Assembly (NCBI GenBank): GCA_963707575.1
Contig: OY970171.1
Coordinates: forward strand, 2,418,001 to 2,482,000
DNA length: 64,000 nt
Source of the DNA: Gaiellasilicea sp963707575
Lineage (GTDB): Bacteria > Actinomycetota > Thermoleophilia > Gaiellales > Gaiellaceae
Direction: 5' to 3'
A program made the translations under genes and the position numbers. The stretch's first letter is position 1. Each line of letters starts with the position of its first letter. The notes beneath the pieces were generated by a model. It worked only from the letters and a program-made list of their open reading frames with translations, had not been told where the DNA came from and did not search any database. Below are positions 19,342 to 29,830 of the stretch, in pieces.

Positions 19342-20415
19342 CTAGCGGTGACCCTTCAACCGCATGTTCGTCCGCGCCTCGGCCCCGAGCTTCGCCCAGC
19401 GCTTGCGCTCCTCGGACTGCGCCCGCTTGTCGAGCCGGCGCTCGAGGTGCGCCAGCTCACGCTGGAGCTTCTGGTAGCTCGCCCAGCGCTCGGCGTCGAG
19501 CGTCCCGTCCTCGAGCGCCGCCTGGATCGCGCAGCCCGGCTCGCTCACATGCGCGCAGTCGTTGAAGCGACAGCGCGCGGCGAGCTCCTCGATGTCCGAG
19601 AAGGTCTCGCCGAGCCCGTCCGAGGATTCCCACAACTGCAGCTCGCGCATCCCCGGCGTGTCGAGCACGAGCCCGCCCTCCGGCAGCAGGACGAGCTGGC
19701 GATGGGTGGTCGTGTGCCGGCCCTCGCCGTCCTCGCGGATCTCCTTCACGGCCAGGAGCTCCTCGCCGGCGAGCGTGTTCACGAGCGTCGACTTGCCGAC
19801 GCCCGACGATCCGAGCAGCGCGATCGTGCGCCCGGGCGCGAGGTACGAGCGGATCACGTCGAGCCCGTCGCCGGTGATGCTCGAGATCGCGTGTACCGGC
19901 ACGCCGAACGCGATCGCCTCCACCTCGAGCACGCGCAGGTCGACGGTGTCGGAGAGGTCCGTCTTCGTGAGCACGACCACGGGTTGCGCGCCGCTCTCCC
20001 ACGCGAGCGTGAGGTAGCGCTCCATCCGGCGCAGGTTGAAGTCCTCGTTCAGCGACGTGAGCAGGAAGACGATGTCCACGTTGGCGGCGACGACCTGCTC
20101 CTCGGCGGCGGCCCAGGCCGCCTTGCGCGAGAACTTCGTGCGGCGCGGGAGGACGGCCTGAATCGTGGCCGTGCCCTCCTCGAGCCGCGGCGCGATCGCG
20201 ACCCAGTCTCCGACCGCAGGCAAGTCACCGGCGCCGGAGGCCTCGTGTGAGAGCCGGCCCGCCGCGACTGCGCGCAGCTCGCCGAGGTCGGAGAGGACGC
20301 CGAACGAGCCGCGGTGCTGCACCGCGACGCGCGCGGGCACGAGCCCTTCTGCGGCGTAGGGCTCGAAGTCGTTCGTGTGCGATTCAGTCCAGCCGAGTTC
20401 TTCCAGTGAGGTCAA
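19342..20415 (-). CDS. rsgA: Small ribosomal subunit biogenesis GTPase RsgA
   Basis: 357-residue circularly permuted GTPase acting in late 30S maturation. OB-fold domain (about 25-95), G4 TKTD (150-153) before G1 GSSGVGKST (202-210) and G3 DTPG (252-255) show the permuted order. The C-terminal zinc site is Cys282, Cys287, His289, Cys295. The start is a TTG at 20415 behind AAGGAGA with 7-nt spacing; an ATG or GTG further upstream would add residues unlike the family. The long leader upstream contains a 14-codon reading frame with its own strong ribosome site. Confidence 0.93.
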   Translation of the reverse strand: MTSLEELGWTESHTNDFEPYAAEGLVPARVAVQHRGSFGVLSDLGELRAVAAGRLSHEASGAGDLPAVGDWVAIAPRLEEGTATIQAVLPRRTKFSRKAAWAAAEEQVVAANVDIVFLLTSLNEDFNLRRMERYLTLAWESGAQPVVVLTKTDLSDTVDLRVLEVEAIAFGVPVHAISSITGDGLDVIRSYLAPGRTIALLGSSGVGKSTLVNTLAGEELLAVKEIREDGEGRHTTTHRQLVLLPEGGLVLDTPGMRELQLWESSDGLGETFSDIEELAARCRFNDCAHVSEPGCAIQAALEDGTLDAERWASYQKLQRELAHLERRLDKRAQSEERKRWAKLGAEARTNMRLKGHR

Positions 20416-20732
20416 GCGAGTTCTCCTTGAGCGTAAAGGGAATGGTGGCAGAGACACGCTGCTGCGTGCCTGCGCGGCTCAGGGAGTCGCCGTGGGTGTC
20501 GCCGACGGCGCCTTAGAGCCGCGGGGCTCGAAAGGCGGAGGGGGCAAGATCTGTCATCTGCTCGTACCTCCTTCGTCGTCGGTCGGTCGTCTCGGAGTAT
20601 GCCTGCGAACGGTTAAGAAGTCGACCCGCGCTTGTACGCGGACCGGAAAGCGGGCTAGAGTCTCCCGCGGACCCGGCCGAAGAGGCCGTGCTGGTCAAGG
20701 GGGAGCAGGACCAAATTCAAGGGGAGGCTTCA
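20416..20732. promoter_or_regulatory. Divergent rsgA / nuclease promoter region
   Basis: 317 nt without a long gene. Plus promoter: TTGTAC (20632-20637), 18-nt spacer, TAGAGT (20656-20661), driving the nuclease with a leader of about 65 nt. Minus promoter: TCGACT (20624-20619), 17-nt spacer, CATACT (20601-20596), driving rsgA with a leader of about 170 nt that holds the small reading frame at 20557-20513. The two promoters are back to back, with -35 elements about 7 nt apart. Confidence 0.6.
20513..20557 (-). CDS. Possible 14-residue leader peptide upstream of rsgA
   Basis: ATG at 20557 is preceded by AAGGAGGT, a perfect anti-16S match, at 8-nt spacing, stronger than any other ribosome site nearby. 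It encodes MTDLAPSAFRAPRL and stops at 20513, 97 nt before the rsgA TTG. No run of a single amino acid that would suggest classic attenuation. It could set rsgA expression according to translation capacity, fitting for a ribosome-assembly gene. Equally, it may be a chance frame; no homologue is known to me. Confidence 0.35.
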   Translation of the reverse strand: MTDLAPSAFRAPRL

Positions 20733-23870
<3,138 letters not shown>

Positions 23871-23898
23871 CTCAAGGGGATACGAGAGGGAGGCAAGA

Positions 23899-25599
23899 AT
23901 GAAGCGAACCACTATCGCGGCGCTGCTCGCGCTCGGGCTCATGCTCAGCGTGGTCAGCGGCGCAGCAGCAGACGGGGATCCGTCCGACCGTGGCGTCGAC
24001 CGCGCGAAGACGACCGAGATCCAGATCCTCGGCCTGAACGACTTCCACGGCGCGATCCTGCCGCCGGCCGGCTCGGCCGGACGGCTCGGACCGAGCGGGA
24101 CACCGGAGTTCGGCGGGGTCGAGTTCCTCGCCACGCACGTGCGCGCGTTGCGAGCGACCAATCCGGACAACACGCTCTTCGTGTCCGCGGGCGATCTGAT
24201 CGGCGCGACGCCGTTGATCTCGGCGCTCTTCCACGACGAGCCGACGATCGAGGCGTTCAACCTGATGGGCCTCGACTACAACGGCGTCGGCAACCACGAG
24301 TTCGACGAGGGCGTCGATGAGCTGCTGCGGATGCAGAACGGCGGCTGCCATCCCGTCGACGGCTGTCAGGACGGCGACCCGTTCGGCGGCGCGACGTTCG
24401 ACTTCCTCGCGGCGAACGTGAAGTACAAGGACACGGGCGAGACGATCTTCCCGCCCTACGCGATCCACAAGTTCAAGGGCGTGAAGGTGGCCATCGTCGG
24501 CATGACGACGCTGGAGACGCCGACGATCGTCACGCCGGCCGGCATCCAGACGGTCGACTTCTTCGCGGAGGCCGAGACGGTCAATGCGCTCGTGCCGCAC
24601 CTGAAGAAGCAGAACGTCGAGACGATCATCGTGCTCCTGCACGAGGGCGGCCGGACGAGCACCGCCGGTAACGGCACGGGTGCCGGAGCCGATCGGATCA
24701 ACGACTGTGCCAACCCGACCGGCGCGATCCCGCCGATCGTCGACGCGATGGACGACGAGATCGACGTCGTCGTCACCGGGCACACGAACTGGGCCGTCAA
24801 CTGCGTGCTCGACGGCAAGATCGTCACCGGTGCCGGCGCCAACGGCCGGATCGTCACGGACATCGACCTGACCATCAACCGCGCGTCGAAGGACGTTGTC
24901 GCTGCCTCGGTGAACAACGTTCCCGTCTCGCGTGACGTCGCCAAGGCGCCCGACCTGACGGCGCTTGTCACGAAGTACAACAACCTGTCGGCTCCGCTGG
25001 CGAATCGCGTCGTCGGTACCGCGACGGCGGACCTCCTCCGTGCGAACAACACAGCCGGTGAGTCGGCGCTCGGCGACGTGATCGCGGACGCCCAGCTCGC
25101 GGCGACGTCCCCGCCGCTGTTCGGCGGCGCGGTCGTCGCGTTCATGAACCCCGGCGGCATCCGCGGCGACATCGCCGCCGGTGAGGTCACGTACGGCGAG
25201 CTCTTCACGGTGCAGCCGTTCAGCAACGTGATGACGGTGCTGACGTGCACCGGTGCGCAGATCGAGGCTCTGCTCGAGCAGCAGTGGCAGCCGAGCGGAG
25301 TTACGAACATCCTGCAGATCCCGGAGGGCTTCACGTACACCTGGGACGCCGCAGCGCCGATCGGCAGCAGGGTCGACATAGGCTCGATCGAGATCGACGG
25401 CGTGCCGATCAGCCCGCTGACGAACTACCGCGTGGCGACGAACAACTTCCTCGCCACCGGCGGGGACGGGTTCGGCGTCTTCACGACCTGCACCAACCCG
25501 CTCGGCGGGGAGATCGACCTCGACGTCCTCGTGACGTACTTCGAGGCGAACTCGCCTGTCGCGCCGGGCCCGCAGAACCGGATCACGCGCCTGAACTAG
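23899..25599 (+). CDS. Secreted 5'-nucleotidase / 2',3'-cyclic phosphodiesterase family protein
   Basis: 566 residues. Signal peptide (1-23), metallophosphatase domain beginning ILGLNDFHG (about 43-51), GNHEFDEG near 130, then a C-terminal substrate-specificity domain with FMNPGGIRGDI and NNFLATGGDGF, the nucleoside-stacking region. The usual GHTH metal motif reads GHTN (about 292-295), an unusual His-to-Asn change. ATG at 23899 has a GGGAGG ribosome site. Same transcript as the nuclease upstream, supporting phosphate or nucleoside scavenging outside the cell. Confidence 0.9.
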   Translation: MKRTTIAALLALGLMLSVVSGAAADGDPSDRGVDRAKTTEIQILGLNDFHGAILPPAGSAGRLGPSGTPEFGGVEFLATHVRALRATNPDNTLFVSAGDLIGATPLISALFHDEPTIEAFNLMGLDYNGVGNHEFDEGVDELLRMQNGGCHPVDGCQDGDPFGGATFDFLAANVKYKDTGETIFPPYAIHKFKGVKVAIVGMTTLETPTIVTPAGIQTVDFFAEAETVNALVPHLKKQNVETIIVLLHEGGRTSTAGNGTGAGADRINDCANPTGAIPPIVDAMDDEIDVVVTGHTNWAVNCVLDGKIVTGAGANGRIVTDIDLTINRASKDVVAASVNNVPVSRDVAKAPDLTALVTKYNNLSAPLANRVVGTATADLLRANNTAGESALGDVIADAQLAATSPPLFGGAVVAFMNPGGIRGDIAAGEVTYGELFTVQPFSNVMTVLTCTGAQIEALLEQQWQPSGVTNILQIPEGFTYTWDAAAPIGSRVDIGSIEIDGVPISPLTNYRVATNNFLATGGDGFGVFTTCTNPLGGEIDLDVLVTYFEANSPVAPGPQNRITRLN

Positions 25600-25610
25600 G
25601 CAAGTACCTC

Positions 25611-25638
25611 GGTGGGGGCGGCTTCGGCCGCCCCCACC
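25611..25638 (+). terminator. Hairpin terminator with TTCG tetraloop
   Basis: A perfect 12-bp stem, GGTGGGGGCGGC with GCCGCCCCCACC, closed by TTCG, starts 11 nt after the 5'-nucleotidase stop. No T-tract follows. It ends the secreted nuclease operon; the azlC -10 box begins 8 nt beyond. Confidence 0.85.
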
Positions 25639-25646
25639 GCAGTCTG

Positions 25647-25652
25647 TAGCGT
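25647..25652 (+). promoter_or_regulatory. -10 box for leaderless azlC mRNA
   Basis: TAGCGT lies exactly six bases before the azlC ATG at 25659, so transcription would start at the A of the start codon. No ribosome site is present, consistent with a leaderless message. A -35 element would fall inside the preceding terminator and is not clear. Confidence 0.5.
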
Positions 25653-25658
25653 CCGACG

Positions 25659-26306
25659 ATGCAGACCTCCCGCTTCCGCGACGGCGTGGTCGCGGGCCTG
25701 CCGCTCGCGCTCGCGCCGCTCCTCTTCGGGGCCGCGTTCGGCGTGCTCGCGGTCGACGCCGGGATCGGCTGGGCGCCGGCCGTCGTCATGTCCGCGACGA
25801 CGTTCGCCGGCTCCGCGCAGTTCGCCGCCGCCTCGATCCTGGACACTGGTGGTGGCGCGCTCGCGGCCATCGTCGCCGCGTTGCTCCTGAATGCCCGCTA
25901 CGCGCCGCTCAGCATCGCCGTGGCCTCGATCTTCCCCGGCTCGACGCGCCGCCGGCTGCTCGAGTCGCAGCTGATCGTGGACGAGTCGTGGGCGCTCGCG
26001 GGCCGCAGTGGGCGCTTCGAGTACGGCGTCCTCGTCGGGGTCGGCGTCCTCTTCTGGTTGCTCTGGGTCGGTGGCACCGCGGTCGGCACCGTCGTCGGCG
26101 ATCTCCTCGACCCGGAGGCGATCGGGCTCGACGCCGCGTTCCCGGCCCTGTTCCTCGCGCTGCTCGTGCCCTACCTGCGGACGCGCCGCGCGATCGCCGC
26201 CGCGCTGACCGCGGCTGCGATCACCCTCGTCCTCATCCCCGTCGCGCCGGCGGGGCTGCCGATCGTCGCCGCCAGCCTCGCCTGCCTGTGGGGGCTGCGC
26301 CGGTGA
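25659..26306 (+). CDS. azlC: AzlC-family branched-chain amino acid exporter subunit
   Basis: 215-residue inner-membrane protein with about six hydrophobic segments. The N-terminal GLPLALAPLLFGAAFGVLA and MSATTFAGSAQFAAAS are characteristic of AzlC (LIV-E) permeases, which with the small AzlD protein export branched-chain amino acids or analogues. The start fits a leaderless promoter. Followed immediately by azlD with a GTGA overlap. Confidence 0.93.
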   Translation: MQTSRFRDGVVAGLPLALAPLLFGAAFGVLAVDAGIGWAPAVVMSATTFAGSAQFAAASILDTGGGALAAIVAALLLNARYAPLSIAVASIFPGSTRRRLLESQLIVDESWALAGRSGRFEYGVLVGVGVLFWLLWVGGTAVGTVVGDLLDPEAIGLDAAFPALFLALLVPYLRTRRAIAAALTAAAITLVLIPVAPAGLPIVAASLACLWGLRR

Positions 26307-26611
26307 GCGTCGTCTGGACGGTCGTGCTCGTGGTGGGCGCGGTCACCGTTCTCCTCAAGGCCGCGGGGCCCGTCTTCCTCGGCAAGCGGGAGCTGCCGCC
26401 GCGGGTGCTCGCGCTCGTCGACGTGCTCGCCCCGGCCATGCTCGCTGCGCTCGTCGTGACGCAGGCGGTGGGCGGGGACGAGGAGATCGTCCTCGACGAG
26501 CGACTGGCCGGGATCGCGGTCGCCGGCGTGGCGATCGTCCTGCGGGCGCCGCTCCTCGTCGTGATGGTCGCCGCCGCCGCGACGGCCGCTCTGCTCCGGC
26601 TGGGGTTCTAG
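26303..26611 (+). CDS. azlD: AzlD-family small subunit of branched-chain amino acid exporter
   Basis: 102 residues with four hydrophobic segments, including TVLLKAAGPVFLGKRELPPRV and LAPAMLAALVVTQAV, typical of AzlD. Works with AzlC in the membrane. GTG start overlapping the azlC stop by 4 nt. Its stop overlaps by 4 nt the stop of the receiver protein gene coming from the other strand, so no independent terminator separates the two converging units. Confidence 0.92.
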   Translation: MSVVWTVVLVVGAVTVLLKAAGPVFLGKRELPPRVLALVDVLAPAMLAALVVTQAVGGDEEIVLDERLAGIAVAGVAIVLRAPLLVVMVAAAATAALLRLGF

Positions 26612-26967
26612 GCCAACGCCGACTGAACGGCTTCGATCAGGTCGGCGTGCGTGTACGGCTTGTAGACGATTCCGTTCGCGCCCAGCTCGAGCGCCCGGCT
26701 CGTCCGCTCCGGCTCCGCCGAGCCGCCGGTCATCAGCACGACGGGCAGATCGGGGTGGAGGTCGCGGAGCTCGTTCAGGAGCTCGACGCCCGTCAGCCCC
26801 GGCATGACGACGTCCGTGACGACGAGGTCGATGCGCTCCTGCTCGAGCAGCTCGAGCGCCTCCTTCGCATCGGGCACGCTGACGACGTCGTGGCCGGCGC
26901 GCTTCAGCACCTGCACGGTCAGGTCGCGTACGAGCTGCTCGTCGTCCACCACGAGGATCCGGCTCAC
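26608..26967 (-). CDS. Single-domain response regulator (CheY-like receiver)
   Basis: 119 residues, a receiver domain only. Acidic pair DDE at residues 8-10, phosphoacceptor Asp in LVVTDVVMPG (about residue 52), the Thr in LMTGG, and Lys in YKPYTHADL are all intact. With no output domain it must act by protein contact or as a phosphate shuttle. It is co-transcribed, with a GTGA overlap, behind a ChpT-like phosphotransferase, and a LuxR-type regulator is encoded divergently, an arrangement expected for a phosphorelay. Confidence 0.92.
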   Translation of the reverse strand: MSRILVVDDEQLVRDLTVQVLKRAGHDVVSVPDAKEALELLEQERIDLVVTDVVMPGLTGVELLNELRDLHPDLPVVLMTGGSAEPERTSRALELGANGIVYKPYTHADLIEAVQSALA

Positions 26968-27500
26968 AGGCGCGCCTCCGCGGGGAGCCGCAGCTCGCCC
27001 GCGCCGGCCACGGCCGCGACGGCGTCCGCGCCGTCCTGTGAGACCACGAGCTCGACGGTGTCGCCGCGCTCGGCGGTGGCGAGCCCGTCGAGCAGCAGGT
27101 CGACAAGCGCGGAGGAGACGGTTCCCGGCGCCGCCAGGACCTCGGACTCCGACTCCCGCCGCACGGAGATCTCGACGTCGCGCACGGCGCTGACCCGACG
27201 CACGAGCCCGACCGCCGCGTCGGCGAAGTCGCCGAGCGCGAGCCGCGACGGCGGCAGGTGCTGGTTACGCGCGAAGCCCTGGAGCGCCCGGACGATCTCG
27301 GCGATCTCGAGCCCCGTCGCGTGGACGAGCTCGAGCCGTCCGTGCTGCTTCGTGCCCGCCTCCGCGTCGGCCAGCGCGAACTCGGCGCTGCCCACGAGGG
27401 CGAGCAGCGGGTTCGCGATCTCGTGCAGCGCTCCGCGCGTCAGGCGGCCGAGTGTCACGAGCCCGCGTTCGTCTCCAGTCGACATGTCCATCCTGCTCAC
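26964..27500 (-). CDS. Histidine phosphotransferase, ChpT-like (degenerate kinase)
   Basis: 178 residues. The phosphoacceptor helix reads GALHEIANPLLALVG, an H-box like those of HisKA kinases, followed by a second long helix (about 45-80) completing a four-helix-bundle dimerisation domain. The C-terminal part looks like an ATPase domain without its motifs: DLLLDGLATAE replaces the N-box and no DxGxG loop exists, so ATP binding is unlikely. That is the layout of ChpT-type phosphotransferases. No sensor or membrane segment. Start: GTG at 27500 lies six bases after a GATCAT box; ATG at 27491 or 27485 are alternatives. Confidence 0.65.
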   Translation of the reverse strand: MSRMDMSTGDERGLVTLGRLTRGALHEIANPLLALVGSAEFALADAEAGTKQHGRLELVHATGLEIAEIVRALQGFARNQHLPPSRLALGDFADAAVGLVRRVSAVRDVEISVRRESESEVLAAPGTVSSALVDLLLDGLATAERGDTVELVVSQDGADAVAAVAGAGELRLPAEARL

Positions 27501-27594
27501 GCCTCTATGATCCACGAGACGGAGCGCCCGGGCGCGCGCGGTGTGTCCGTCGAGCGTTCTCGAGAGTGCCCCGACGGAGGCCGACCACACCAGG

Positions 27595-28227
27595 ATGAGC
27601 CACGGCGAGCCCACTACCTGCCTCGTCGCCGACGACCATCCAGCCGTCGTCGAGGCCGTCGCCGACGTCCTCGGCGAGAACGGGATCTCGGTTGCCGGCC
27701 GCGCACGCGACGGCCACGACGCGGCGGAGCAGATCGAGGCGTCGCAGCCGGACGTCGCGCTGCTCGACCTGCGCATGCCGGGGCTGTCGGGGATCGAGGT
27801 CGCGCGCCAGGTCGGCCGCTCCTCGCCCGACACCGCCGTGATCCTGTACACGGCCTTCGGTGACCGCGCGCTCCTGACCGAGGCGATGGACGCCGGCGCC
27901 CGCGGCTTCGTGCTGAAAGAGGCGCCGCTCGCCGAGGTCGTCCGTGCGGTCGAGCTCGTCGCCGCCGGGCGCACGTACGTCGATCCCGTGCTCGCGGGCG
28001 TGCTCTCGAGCTCGGCTGCCACCGAGAAGATGTCGAAGCTGACCCAGCGCGAGCGCGACGTGCTCCGGCTGCTCGCGGACGGGATGTCGAACGAGGAGAT
28101 CGGAAAGGCGCTCTTCATCTCCCCAGAGACGGTCCGCACGCACGTGCGCAAGGCGATGGCGAAGCTCGACGCCGACACGCGCACGCAGGCCGTCGCGACG
28201 GCGCTCCGCCAGAGCCTGATCGCCTAG
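27595..28227 (+). CDS. NarL/LuxR-type response regulator
   Basis: 210 residues. Receiver domain (8-125) with ADDHP, phosphoacceptor Asp in VALLDLRMPG (about residue 58), switch Thr in LYTAFG and Lys in VLKEAPLAEV; LuxR-type helix-turn-helix (about 145-205) with LTQRERDVLRLLADG and SPETVRTHVRKAMAKL. Likely binds DNA as a dimer when phosphorylated. It diverges from the ChpT-like gene across 94 nt that contain TATGAT (27506-27511) as a possible -10 box. No dedicated sensor kinase is nearby. Confidence 0.93.
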   Translation: MSHGEPTTCLVADDHPAVVEAVADVLGENGISVAGRARDGHDAAEQIEASQPDVALLDLRMPGLSGIEVARQVGRSSPDTAVILYTAFGDRALLTEAMDAGARGFVLKEAPLAEVVRAVELVAAGRTYVDPVLAGVLSSSAATEKMSKLTQRERDVLRLLADGMSNEEIGKALFISPETVRTHVRKAMAKLDADTRTQAVATALRQSLIA

Positions 28228-28228
28228 C

Positions 28229-28300
28229 CGCGCACACCGGGCGGCAGCGCCTCCCAGCCGGCGAAGCCGGCTTCCGGCGCCGCCTCGCGCCGCCCGCGGC
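28229..28300 (+). terminator. Compound GC-rich hairpin after the LuxR-type gene
   Basis: AGCCGGC (28256-28262), GAA loop, GCCGGCT (28266-28272) form a perfect 7-bp hairpin that is itself enclosed by pairing of GGCGGC..GCGCC upstream with GGCGCCGCC downstream, with a small bulge. No U-tract. Most likely a terminator between the converging regulator and secreted-protein genes. Confidence 0.5.
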
Positions 28301-28374
28301 ACTCCAGCCGGGGCCCGTATTTCCATACTGTTCCACCGGCCTGCGTGCCGCGAGCGACGCGCCGGTGCACGCGG

Positions 28375-28971
28375 TCAAGGACGCTTGGACTTTGTCTGCT
28401 TGACCGAGGCGAGCATGCGCGGCGCCCCGATCAGGTTGGCCAGGAGCGCCCGGAACTCGGCCGCCGGCATCGACGCCGACTCGTCGGAGCGCGACTCTGG
28501 CCGGTAGGAGCTCTGCTGCGAGGGCCAGTACGCCCACGCGAGCATCGAGGAGAAGCGCTCGCAGCCGTAGGCGCTGTGTGCGAGGCCGGACTGCTCGTAG
28601 CACCACGCCTGCGCTCCGAGCTCCTCGCGGAGGACGCTGCGGTGCTCGGCGTGGAGCACGAAGAAGTCCACCTGGTGTGCGTATTCGTCCATCACGGTCG
28701 GCCAGGCGAACCGGCCCGTGTCGAGCAGCCCGCCGTCGAGCCAGACGTGCCCCGGGGTCGAGCGCGACGTGCCGTACGCACCGACGTGAACCGTCACCTG
28801 GCGCTTCACGACGTCCCAGTCGAACGAGCTGGCCTCGAGCGCGGCGCGCACCTGCGCCTGCTGGCGGGCCGTGCCGCCGTCGAAGACATAGTCCCCGCCG
28901 CCGGCGAGCGCGCTGCCGGGCAGCAGGAGGCCGAGCAGGCAGAGGAGGGGGAGGAGGACTCGCCGCGGCAT
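28375..28971 (-). CDS. Secreted protein with degenerate zinc-protease-like motif
   Basis: 198 residues. Clear signal peptide (MPRRVLLPLLCLLGLLLPGS, cleavage near residue 23). The segment TVMDEYAHQVDFF aligns by eye with HExxH-type HEYAHQ motifs but the first His is Asp, so zinc-dependent catalysis is doubtful. Two Cys residues (CYEQSGLAHSAYGC) could form a disulphide. A basic tail ends the protein. AGAGGC precedes the ATG. I cannot name the family; an inactive peptidase-like binding protein is a guess. Confidence 0.6.
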   Translation of the reverse strand: MPRRVLLPLLCLLGLLLPGSALAGGGDYVFDGGTARQQAQVRAALEASSFDWDVVKRQVTVHVGAYGTSRSTPGHVWLDGGLLDTGRFAWPTVMDEYAHQVDFFVLHAEHRSVLREELGAQAWCYEQSGLAHSAYGCERFSSMLAWAYWPSQQSSYRPESRSDESASMPAAEFRALLANLIGAPRMLASVKQTKSKRP

Positions 28972-29079
28972 CGTGCCTCTCTCGTCGGCTCGGCAGGCGT
29001 CGGCCGGGATTCACGCTCCCGCTCTGCGTCCAACCCGTTCGGCGTCGTCGCCCTCACCCGTTTCGGGGATGGCTCCTGC

Positions 29080-29787
29080 TCAGGCCGGCGGGCGCAGCAC
29101 TGCGAACTGGTCGGTGATCTCGAGCTCGCGCGCCCGGAAGCGGTAGAGCTCGGCCGGCCGCCCGCCTGCGCGCCCGGGGTCGCGGCGCCCGCCTTCAGGC
29201 ACCAGCACGTTTCGCCGCAGCAGCACCCGCTTCAGGTTGGTGGCCGACACGTCGTGGCCGAGCGCCGCCACGTACAGGCCGCGCAGCTCGGGCAGCGTGA
29301 AGACGGAAGGCGCGAGCGCAAAGCCGATGTTGGTGTACGACAGCTTCGCTCGCAGCCGCTCCCGGCCCGCCAGCACGATCTCGGCGTGGTCGAACGCGAG
29401 CCGCGGCAGGGCGTCGACGGTGTGCCAGGCCGTGTCGCTCGGGAGCCGCGGGTCGACGTCCGTCGGGACGAGGCCGAGGTACGCGGTCGCGAGCTCCCAG
29501 CGGCCGGGGCTGCGGCTCGGACCGCTCCAGGTTCCGAGCTGCTCGGCGTGCGCGAGCTCGGCCACGTCGACCTTCGCGGCCAGATGGCGCCGGATCGAGT
29601 CGTCGAGCGTCTCACCGCGTGCGAGCAGGCCGCCGGGGAGCGCCCACGCGCCGGCGAACGGCTCGCGGGCGCGCTCCCAGAGCAGTGCCCGCAGCTGCCC
29701 TTCGCGGACGCTGAGGACGACGGCGAGCGCCGAGTGCTCGGGGGCGGAGCGACGTGGCTCGGGGGGTGTGGTAGACTCGGTCGACAG
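29080..29787 (-). CDS. NrtR-like Nudix-fold transcriptional regulator with CTG start
   Basis: 235 residues. The Nudix domain (18-140) has WALPGGLLARGETLDD, but the catalytic RExxEE positions read RHLAAK (67-72), so hydrolysis is probably lost and the domain serves as a ligand sensor. The C-terminal winged helix (about 165-225) with TNLKRVLLRRNVLVPEG and GRPAELYRFR is that of NrtR/NiaR-type regulators, which sense ADP-ribose-like molecules. Between an in-frame TAG and the Nudix fold no ATG, GTG or TTG exists; CTG at 29787, with AGAGG six bases upstream, is the only fitting start and yields a sensible N-terminus (STESTTPPEPR). A dyad next to it could be its operator. Confidence 0.8.
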   Translation of the reverse strand: MSTESTTPPEPRRSAPEHSALAVVLSVREGQLRALLWERAREPFAGAWALPGGLLARGETLDDSIRRHLAAKVDVAELAHAEQLGTWSGPSRSPGRWELATAYLGLVPTDVDPRLPSDTAWHTVDALPRLAFDHAEIVLAGRERLRAKLSYTNIGFALAPSVFTLPELRGLYVAALGHDVSATNLKRVLLRRNVLVPEGGRRDPGRAGGRPAELYRFRARELEITDQFAVLRPPA

Positions 29788-29807
29788 TTTACGCCTCTGA
29801 GGCTAAA
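29788..29807. promoter_or_regulatory. Palindromic operator candidate between Nudix regulator and BMP gene
   Basis: TTTACGCCTCTGAGGCTAAA contains the perfect 11-nt dyad GCCTCTGAGGC flanked by TTTA and TAAA, with a single unpaired C. Possible -10 boxes TAGACT (29772-29777, plus) and TAGGGT (29813-29808, minus) flank it, so both start sites fall at or beside the dyad. An autoregulatory site for the Nudix regulator that also controls the BMP gene is the simplest reading. Confidence 0.55.
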
Positions 29808-29830
29808 ACCCTACCGAAAGGTCGACCACG

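Noticed and set aside
28228..28374. tRNA or small structured RNA gene
   Set aside because: Hairpins are present but there is no cloverleaf, anticodon arm or CCA-type end; a terminator explains it better.
29565..29790. Frameshift in the Nudix gene, or a truncated protein starting at the GTG at 29565
   Set aside because: The Nudix domain reads without interruption up to the CTG, with no start in the other frames, so a CTG start is simpler than a frameshift and truncation would delete half the domain.
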